Shown here in pieces: positions 8,242-13,379 of a DNA stretch of 13,379 nt. Position numbers and translations under genes: made by a program. This stretch comes from Chloroflexota bacterium (GTDB taxonomy: Bacteria; Chloroflexota; Anaerolineae; Anaerolineales; Anaerolineaceae): NCBI GenBank assembly GCA_029265085.1, contig JAJUJY010000120.1:1-13379 (forward strand), written 5' to 3'. The number at the start of each line of letters is the position of its first letter. Positions within the stretch are counted from its first letter, which is position 1. The notes below the pieces were generated by a model. The model searched no databases. It was given only the letters and a program-made list of their open reading frames with translations, and was not told the DNA's origin.

Positions 8242-8263
8242 CCTATGAAAATCCTATGAATAT
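8242..8263. repeat. Two 11-bp direct repeats in the ugd-folD divergent region
   Basis: CCTATGAAAAT is followed directly by CCTATGAATAT, identical at 10 of 11 positions, and spaced by one helical turn. A 7-bp tandem duplication, ATGGCTA twice (8262-8275), follows. Direct repeats of 11 bp are typical of OmpR/PhoB-family response regulator sites, but no such regulator is encoded nearby. Confidence 0.4.
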
Positions 8264-8317
8264 GGCTAATGGCTAGGGTGGTATTCTGATCTGATTTCTT
8301 ATTTACCATTCAGAGGG

Positions 8318-8323
8318 TATAAT
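8318..8323 (+). promoter_or_regulatory. Probable -10 box of folD
   Basis: An exact TATAAT lies 72 nt upstream of the folD ATG. The -35 region at 17-bp spacing is TTTCTT, a weak match. The leader carries the strong ribosome-binding site AAAAGGAG ending at 8389. Confidence 0.45.
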
Positions 8324-8395
8324 GATTTCGGTGGGTTTTTTAAATTATTCAATTCCTGAAAATTTGATTCAAAATAATTGCAAAAGGAGTATGGC

Positions 8396-9274
8396 ATGAC
8401 TGCTCAACTTATTGATGGCAAAGCTGCGGCTGAGAAAATCCGTGCTGAGGTAAAAGCGGGCGTTGAAGCGCGTGTGGCATCCGGCAAATCCGTTCCAGGG
8501 TTAGCCACTGTTTTGGTAGGAGATAATCCAGCTTCACATGTATATGTGCGTTCAAAACGAAAAGCCTGTGCCGAAGCTGGTATTGAATCATTCGGAATTG
8601 AACTGCCGGCCACTGCAACACAAGAAGAAGTGGAAAAGGTTGTCAGGGATTTAAATGCGGATCCAAAAGTAAATGGGATTCTGGTTCAACTGCCTTTACC
8701 TGGTCATTTAGATGAAGAAAAGGTTTTAAGTGCGATCAGTATTGAAAAAGATGTTGATGGTTTTCACCCGATCAATATTGGCCGGTTAGCACAAAAAGGG
8801 CGTGAGCCATTATTTGTTCCATGCACACCGGCAGGTTCAATTTATTTGGTTAAGCAAATCATGCCATCTTTACGCGGGGCAAATGCGGTTGTATTAGGCC
8901 GGTCGAATATTGTTGGAATGCCAGTAGCTCTGCTGTTGGTGCGGGAAGATGCAACTGTGACCATCTGCCATTCCCGCACTAAAGATCTCGCCTCGGTTGT
9001 ACGACAGGCTGATATTTTAATTGCGGCGGTTGGTCGTGCGGAAATGGTCCGCGGGGATTGGGTAAAACCTGGAGCAATTGTTATTGACGTAGGGATTAAT
9101 CGCGTGGAAGATGCGTCACTGCCAAAGGGATACAAATTGGTCGGTGATGTGGCATTTGATGAAGTGAAAGAAGTTGCAGGGCATATCACACCCGTTCCGG
9201 GTGGTGTTGGACCGATGACAATTGCAATGCTGCTGCAAAACACTTTACGAGGGGCAGAATTGTCAGACAAATGA
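8396..9274 (+). CDS. folD: Bifunctional methylenetetrahydrofolate dehydrogenase / methenyltetrahydrofolate cyclohydrolase
   Basis: FolD catalyses NAD(P)+-dependent oxidation of 5,10-methylene-THF and hydrolysis of the methenyl form to 10-formyl-THF in the cytoplasm, supplying formyl groups for purine synthesis. The 292-residue length is usual. The active-site segment SHVYVRSKRKA holds Tyr50 and Lys54, the YxxxK pair. VQLPLPGHL, the CTPAGS segment, the dinucleotide loop GRSNIVGMPVALLL and PVPGGVGPMT all match the family signature regions. I chose ATG 8396 because GGAG at 8386-8389 lies 6 nt before it. An in-frame TTG at 8378 lies upstream of that site, and the out-of-frame ATG at 8391 stops after two codons. 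The last codons and the stop overlap the first of two operator-like repeats that precede the purine operon. Confidence 0.97.
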   Translation: MTAQLIDGKAAAEKIRAEVKAGVEARVASGKSVPGLATVLVGDNPASHVYVRSKRKACAEAGIESFGIELPATATQEEVEKVVRDLNADPKVNGILVQLPLPGHLDEEKVLSAISIEKDVDGFHPINIGRLAQKGREPLFVPCTPAGSIYLVKQIMPSLRGANAVVLGRSNIVGMPVALLLVREDATVTICHSRTKDLASVVRQADILIAAVGRAEMVRGDWVKPGAIVIDVGINRVEDASLPKGYKLVGDVAFDEVKEVAGHITPVPGGVGPMTIAMLLQNTLRGAELSDK

Positions 9275-9305
9275 CATTTTTCGTGTTGTCAGACAATTGA
9301 CATTT
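9260..9305. repeat. Tandem 20-bp repeats carrying the palindrome TTGTCAGACAA, candidate operators
   Basis: Two copies, 9260-9279 and 9286-9305, match at 19 of 20 positions and are 26 bp apart. Each starts with the 11-bp palindrome TTGTC-A-GACAA and continues with TGACATTT. The first copy covers the folD stop codon (9272-9274). The second abuts a TTGACA -35 box. The palindrome fits the TnGTnnnACnA pattern known for GntR-family operators, and a GntR regulator is encoded at the end of the downstream operon. The first copy can also fold TGTCA/TGACA before five T residues, a weak terminator at best. Confidence 0.65.
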
Positions 9306-9325
9306 GAGGATTTTGTTATTAAACT
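9297..9325 (+). promoter_or_regulatory. Probable promoter of the purine deaminase operon
   Basis: A consensus -35 box TTGACA (9297-9302) is followed after 17 bp by TAAACT (9320-9325), matching 4 of 6 positions of the -10 consensus. The -35 box lies inside the second operator-like repeat, so a repressor bound there would block RNA polymerase. The expected leader to the ATG at 9403 is about 70 nt. It contains a possible stem, GATGATTGA (9336-9344) with TTAATCATC (9361-9369). Confidence 0.6.
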
Positions 9326-9402
9326 CTATGTATCGGATGATTGACTTTTCCTAATTGGCTTTAATCATCTCTCCCTACGATTGAGTAAAAATAACAAATC
9401 CT

Positions 9403-10788
9403 ATGACAAAAACACTCCTCGTAAAAAATGCCACCTTGTTGGTAACGATGGATGACCTCCGCCGGGAGATTCCCGGTGGGGGTTTATTTATCCGGGACGG
9501 CTTCATTCAAGAAGTAGGTCCATCCGATCAACTTCCCCAGGATGCTGACGAAGTGCTGGATTTAAAAGATCATATCGTCATCCCCGGGTTGATTAATACT
9601 CACCATCACTTTTATCAGACATTAACAAGGGCTGTGCCTGCTGCACAAAATGCCAATCTATTTAATTGGCTTAAGACACTGTACCCAATTTGGGCGCGGA
9701 TGAATTCGGAAGATATTTATATCTCAACCAAAACGGCGCTGGCAGAATTAGCACTCTCAGGATGTACAACGGCCAGTGATCATTTGTATCTTTTTCCCAA
9801 TGGGTCCAGCCTGGATGATGAAATCGCAGCTGCGCTAGAGGTCGGGGTACGGTTGCAGGCTTCACGCGGTTCAATGAGTTTGGGTCAATCAAAGGGCGGA
9901 CTTCCACCAGATAGTGTTGTAGATACAGAAGAGCATATCCTGGCAGATAGTGTCCGGTTGATTGAGCGCTACCACGATTCAAAACCGGGGGCAATAATTC
10001 AAATTGTCCTTGCGCCCTGTTCTCCTTTTTCTGTAACGGGGGAGCTGATGCGGCAAAGTGCCAAATTAGCTCGCCAATATGGGGTGCATCTGCACACTCA
10101 CCTGGCAGAGACCCAGGATGAAGAGATGTTCTGCCTGGAAAAATTTGGCTACCGGCCAGTTGCTTATATGGAATCTGTGGATTGGATTGGGCAAGATGTC
10201 TGGTTTGCCCATTCTGTGCATATTCGCTCGGATGAAATTAAGCTGTATGCCCGAGAAGGCTGCGGTGTGGCACATTGTCCCAGTTCAAATATGCGCCTTG
10301 CTTCCGGAATTGCGCCTGTAATGGAATATATGCGGGAGGGCGTGAAGATTGGATTAGGCGTTGACGGCTCGGCGTCCAATGACAGTTCTCACATGCTGGC
10401 AGAAGCTCGTCAGGCAATGCTGCTTTCTCGCTTGGGTGCGGGTATTGGGGGGGCGTCCCTTTCCAACGAGGCAGCTCCACCCATTATGACAGCCCGACAG
10501 GCTTTGGAGCTGGCAACGCGCGGCGGGGCTGCGGTTTTAGGCCGGAGTGATATTGGCTCATTAGAGCCAGGAAAATGTGCCGATTTTGTCGCGTTTGACT
10601 TAAACCAATTGGATTATGCCGGTGCATTACATGATCCATTGGCAGCACTGGTCTTTTGCAACCCACAAAAAGCCAGTTATACCGTGGTGCATGGTAAACC
10701 GGTTGTGAAAGATGGACAGCTATTAACAATTGATTTACCACGTCATATTGAAAAACATAACCGGGCGGCTGCACGTTTGTTATCGTGA
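9403..10788 (+). CDS. Probable 8-oxoguanine deaminase (amidohydrolase superfamily, AtzB/TRZ-like)
   Basis: This 461-residue enzyme belongs to the metal-dependent aminohydrolases that include 8-oxoguanine deaminase and hydroxyatrazine ethylaminohydrolase. The mononuclear metal site is visible as His67 and His69 in NTHHHF, His233 in HTHLAE, and Asp321 in GLGVDGSASND, with Glu236 and His270 as likely catalytic partners. The segments HHHFYQTLTRA and DGSASNDSSHMLAEARQA closely resemble 8-oxoguanine deaminases. That activity converts 8-oxoguanine to uric acid and recycles or degrades oxidised purine bases. Pairing with adenine deaminase supports a purine substrate. Guanine deaminase or another ring-amine deaminase remains possible. 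No clear ribosome-binding site precedes ATG 9403; the leader is AT-rich. The start is chosen because the N-terminus MTKTLLVKNATLLVTMD is typical for this family. Confidence 0.82.
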   Translation: MTKTLLVKNATLLVTMDDLRREIPGGGLFIRDGFIQEVGPSDQLPQDADEVLDLKDHIVIPGLINTHHHFYQTLTRAVPAAQNANLFNWLKTLYPIWARMNSEDIYISTKTALAELALSGCTTASDHLYLFPNGSSLDDEIAAALEVGVRLQASRGSMSLGQSKGGLPPDSVVDTEEHILADSVRLIERYHDSKPGAIIQIVLAPCSPFSVTGELMRQSAKLARQYGVHLHTHLAETQDEEMFCLEKFGYRPVAYMESVDWIGQDVWFAHSVHIRSDEIKLYAREGCGVAHCPSSNMRLASGIAPVMEYMREGVKIGLGVDGSASNDSSHMLAEARQAMLLSRLGAGIGGASLSNEAAPPIMTARQALELATRGGAAVLGRSDIGSLEPGKCADFVAFDLNQLDYAGALHDPLAALVFCNPQKASYTVVHGKPVVKDGQLLTIDLPRHIEKHNRAAARLLS

Positions 10789-10801
10789 GGTCAACCCCCG
10801 A

Positions 10802-10826
10802 AACAACCATCAACGGATGGATTGTT
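10802..10826 (+). other. Intercistronic RNA hairpin before adenine deaminase
   Basis: AACAACCATC (10802-10811) pairs with GATGG and TTGTT (10816-10826) around an AACG loop, giving 10 bp with one bulged A at 10821. There is no T-tract, so it is unlikely to terminate. It lies between the deaminase stop and the GGAGG ribosome-binding site (10837-10841) and may affect mRNA processing or stability. Confidence 0.35.
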
Positions 10827-10846
10827 GTTCTCTTACGGAGGTAGGG

Positions 10847-12637
10847 ATGGTCTCAAAAGAATATGCGGAAATAACGCAAGGTCTGGTTGATTGCGCAATG
10901 GGACGAAAACCAGCGGATTATGTTATCCGAAATGGACAATGGGTTTGCGTTCAAACCGGTGAAATCATTCCCCAGACTGATATTGCAATTTTTGGCCAGC
11001 GAATTGCTTATGTTGGCCCGAATGCAAGCCATAGTATTGGTGAAAACACTAAAATTATTGACGCTCATGGGAAATATCTGGTACCTGGGTTGCTCGATGG
11101 ACATATGCATGTTGAGTCGGGTATGCTGACAGTAACTGAATTTGTCCGGGTAGTTGCCCCACACGGCACAACGGGTATGTTTGTAGACCCGCATGAAATT
11201 GCAAATGTGTTTGGTCTTAAAGGGGTACGGTTAATGGTAGATGAAGCGGTTGACCAACCGGTTCATGTGTATGTCCAAATGCCGTCCTGTGTGCCCTCTG
11301 CACCCGGCCTGGAAACCCCTGGAGCCGAAATTGGGCCAGATGAAGTGGCTGAAGCCATGTCCTGGCCTGGTGTTATCGGGTTAGGAGAAATGATGAATTT
11401 TCCTGGTGTTTTCAGCAGCCAGAAAAAACTCCATGAAGAAATGGCATACACCCGTTCAGCCAACAAGGTGATTGGCGGGCATTATGCGTCACCAGATTTA
11501 GGGCTGCCTTTTCACGGGTATGTTGCCGGCGGTGCCCAGGACGACCATGAAGGGACTTCTGTGGAGGATGCAGTTGCCAGAGCCCGGCAAGGTGTGAAGG
11601 TGATGATGCGCTACGGTTCAGCATGGCATGATGTGGCAACCTTGGTGCGCGCTGTAACCGAGCTTGGTTTGGATTCACGCGGATTTATCCTTTGCACAGA
11701 CGATTCGCATTCTGCCACACTGGTGGAAGAAGGCCACATGGACCGTGTTATTCGCCACGCAGTTTCTCAAGGACTCAACCCGGTTACTGCGATTCAGATG
11801 GCTACGATTAATACGGCCGAACACTTTGGACTGTCGCGAGATTTGGGAATGATTGCGCCTGGACGTTATGCTGATATTGTTTTAACCGACAGCCTGGTTG
11901 ACTTTCAGGCTGAGATGGTTTTTGCAAAAGGTGAATTAATCGCCCAGGCGGGTGAGCTGCTGATTGATTTGCCTGTGAGGGGTTATCCGGATTGGGCAAT
12001 TCATTCTGTTCATATAGGAAAAACATTTACTGCCTCCGACTTTGCTTTGAAGGTCGCTTCTAGATCCGATCCCGTTACCGCGAATGTGATTGGTGTAATC
12101 GAGAATCAAGCTCCGACCCGCCATCTCCGAAAGTCGATAGGTATCAAAAATGGAGAAATTCATCCGGATATCCATCAGGATGTTGCAAAGATTGCCCTTG
12201 TTGAGAGGCATCAGGGAACAGGCCGGGTACAGGTGGGATTGGTTCATGGGTTTGGTTTTTCCCAACCCTGCGGCATTGCTACAACGGTAGCCCATGATTG
12301 CCACCAATTGATTGTGGTTGGAACCGATGAAGACTGCATGGCAAAGGCGGTAAATGCTTTAGTGCATTCTGGAGGCGGTCAGGTTGTGGTACTTAATGGA
12401 GAGATTATTGGGCAAGTCGAATTACGGATTGCTGGATTGATGTCTGATGAGCAAGCTCATGTGGTTGCACAAAAAGCAGCCACTGTGTTGCATGGTTTTC
12501 GTTTGTGCGGCTGCCAGTTAAATAATCCGAATATGCAATTGAGTCTGTTGGGGTTGGTGGTGATCCCGGAACTGAGAATTTCGGATCTTGGGCTTGTTGA
12601 CGTAACCAAATTTGAATTCATTCCCGTAGTTGAGTAA
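10847..12637 (+). CDS. ade: Adenine deaminase
   Basis: Adenine deaminase hydrolyses adenine to hypoxanthine and ammonia using a binuclear metal centre. The 596-residue length and two-domain layout fit the family: amidohydrolase domain to about residue 410, then the adenine-deaminase C-terminal domain. Visible motifs are DGHMHVES (His86, His88), VDPHEIANV (His116), GLGEMMN with Glu181, GGH with His212, DDHEG (232-236), CTDDSH with Asp285/286, and PGRYADIVL at about 338. The region after His212 reads YASPDLGLPFHGY instead of the APGLSGKDL-type sequence common in classical adenine deaminases, so it may belong to a divergent subgroup. I chose ATG 10847, with GGAGG 5 nt upstream; an upstream in-frame extension from 10730 would overlap the preceding gene. 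The GntR gene begins 4 nt after the stop. Confidence 0.93.
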   Translation: MVSKEYAEITQGLVDCAMGRKPADYVIRNGQWVCVQTGEIIPQTDIAIFGQRIAYVGPNASHSIGENTKIIDAHGKYLVPGLLDGHMHVESGMLTVTEFVRVVAPHGTTGMFVDPHEIANVFGLKGVRLMVDEAVDQPVHVYVQMPSCVPSAPGLETPGAEIGPDEVAEAMSWPGVIGLGEMMNFPGVFSSQKKLHEEMAYTRSANKVIGGHYASPDLGLPFHGYVAGGAQDDHEGTSVEDAVARARQGVKVMMRYGSAWHDVATLVRAVTELGLDSRGFILCTDDSHSATLVEEGHMDRVIRHAVSQGLNPVTAIQMATINTAEHFGLSRDLGMIAPGRYADIVLTDSLVDFQAEMVFAKGELIAQAGELLIDLPVRGYPDWAIHSVHIGKTFTASDFALKVASRSDPVTANVIGVIENQAPTRHLRKSIGIKNGEIHPDIHQDVAKIALVERHQGTGRVQVGLVHGFGFSQPCGIATTVAHDCHQLIVVGTDEDCMAKAVNALVHSGGGQVVVLNGEIIGQVELRIAGLMSDEQAHVVAQKAATVLHGFRLCGCQLNNPNMQLSLLGLVVIPELRISDLGLVDVTKFEFIPVVE

Positions 12638-12641
12638 AACA

Positions 12642-13379
12642 ATGAGCAATAATTCTGAGCAAGAAGAAAAGCATTCTGAAAATATCCATCCTTACCAACG
12701 CTTGCAAATCGAACTGGGACAATTAATTGCCAGTGTTCAACCGGGCGACCGGCTTCCATCAGAACCTCTTCTGGCAAAGCAGCTTGGCGTCTCCAGGGCG
12801 ACCTTACGCGAGGCAATGCGTTCCTTTGAGGCGCAAGGATTGATCCGCCGCAGGCAAGGAATTGGCACATTTGTGGTTGGACAAACCCAGGTTATCCAGA
12901 CGGGTTTGGAAGTGCTGGAGAGTATTGAGACCCTGGCAAAACGAATGAATTTACAGGTCTCTATGGGTGCATTAAATATCCGGCAATTTCCGGCAAATCC
13001 ATCCCAGGCTAAAACTCTCGGTGTAAAAGACGAAACACCACTGGTTGAAGTGTCCCGGGTGATTTATACAGCTGAACGCCCCGTTGCATACCTGATCGAT
13101 CTACTGCCTGAAAAATTTTTTCACCAGGATTACCTAAATGAAGGGTTTACAGGGTCGGTGTTGGATTTGCTGTTGAAGAAAGGAACACCTCCGTTAGGTC
13201 ACTCATTAACCGAAATTCGGGCCAGTGCAGCGCCGTCAGAAATTGCCCGTGCGTTAGAAATTCAACGCGGCGATGTATTGTTAGTCTTCGTGGCTTCCTT
13301 GTTTACGGCAGATGGAGAAATTGCAGATTATTCGCATAGTTATTTCCTGCCTGGGTATTTCAACTTCCAGGTTGTGAGA
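12642..13379 (+). CDS. GntR-family transcriptional regulator with UTRA ligand domain (3' end outside window)
   Basis: The frame is open for 246 codons to the right edge, with no stop reached. The winged helix-turn-helix is at about residues 18-79, with LPSEPLLAKQLGVSRATLREAM (38-59) as the recognition region and GLIRRRQGIGTFV as the wing. A UTRA effector-binding domain of the HutC subfamily follows from about residue 100. The final YSHSYFLPGYFNFQVVR is the usual end of a UTRA domain, so only a few residues are probably missing. It starts 4 nt after adenine deaminase, so it is co-transcribed with the purine deaminases and probably responds to a purine or purine-like ligand. That role, and binding to the TTGTCAGACAA repeats before the operon, are inferences. 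No strong ribosome-binding site is seen, so translational coupling is plausible. Confidence 0.92.
   Translation, partial: MSNNSEQEEKHSENIHPYQRLQIELGQLIASVQPGDRLPSEPLLAKQLGVSRATLREAMRSFEAQGLIRRRQGIGTFVVGQTQVIQTGLEVLESIETLAKRMNLQVSMGALNIRQFPANPSQAKTLGVKDETPLVEVSRVIYTAERPVAYLIDLLPEKFFHQDYLNEGFTGSVLDLLLKKGTPPLGHSLTEIRASAAPSEIARALEIQRGDVLLVFVASLFTADGEIADYSHSYFLPGYFNFQVVR

Noticed and set aside
8391..8399. ATG GCA TGA minimal frame just before the folD start
   Set aside because: The ATG lies directly against the ribosome-binding site, too close to be used well. The ATG at 8396 has proper spacing, so this is probably chance, not a regulatory upstream frame.
9326..9402. Possible purine riboswitch in the leader of the deaminase operon
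   Set aside because: I looked for the three-way-junction purine aptamer pattern and its conserved loop sequences and did not find it. Only a weak AT-rich stem (9336-9344 with 9361-9369) is present.
10730..10846. Upstream in-frame extension of adenine deaminase
   Set aside because: It would overlap the end of the preceding deaminase gene, its residues do not resemble the family, and the strong GGAGG site sits before ATG 10847.
12457..12870. Antisense open frame across the ade-gntR junction
   Set aside because: It overlaps two well-supported sense genes and has no ribosome-binding site or family resemblance.

Overview
This is a housekeeping and accessory stretch of a bacterial chromosome at moderate GC, with short intergenic gaps and genes on both strands. 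The flavour of the proteins suggests a Chloroflexota (Anaerolineae-like) bacterium: a methylmalonyl-CoA mutase subunit that ends without a B12 domain, next to the epimerase; a UMF1-family transporter; an AtzB/8-oxoguanine-deaminase-type amidohydrolase; and a long adenine deaminase. No marker gene is present, so this assignment is an inference of moderate-to-low confidence. No mobile element, CRISPR array, tRNA or rRNA is visible.

Layout. (1) 2-692, plus strand: the 3' end of a methylmalonyl-CoA mutase catalytic subunit, then methylmalonyl-CoA epimerase, closed by a terminator. (2) 834-2281, plus strand: a ferric-reductase/NOX-like membrane flavocytochrome, preceded by a perfect 18-bp palindrome and followed 11 nt later by an unannotated-size 31-residue single-helix membrane microprotein. 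A strong bidirectional terminator separates this pair from (3) 2322-3650, minus strand: a UMF1 major facilitator. (4) 3882-6794, plus strand: uvrA, the nucleotide excision repair ATPase, with a bidirectional terminator shared with (5) 6856-8169, minus strand: UDP-glucose 6-dehydrogenase. (6) 8396-9274, plus strand: folD of one-carbon metabolism. (7) 9403-end, plus strand: a purine-catabolism unit of probable 8-oxoguanine deaminase, adenine deaminase and a GntR/UTRA regulator that runs off the window.

How it fits together. Most blocks are unrelated single genes or pairs separated by hairpin terminators. The most coherent and interesting unit is block 7. Two near-identical 20-bp repeats, each holding the 11-bp palindrome TTGTCAGACAA, lie between folD and the deaminase. 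The second abuts a consensus TTGACA -35 box, and the first is embedded in the folD stop region. With a GntR-type regulator encoded 4 nt after adenine deaminase, this looks like an autoregulated purine-deamination operon. Other points worth checking are the microprotein beside the ferric reductase, the palindromic operator before that reductase, and a hairpin that could hide the ugd ribosome-binding site depending on which promoter is used.
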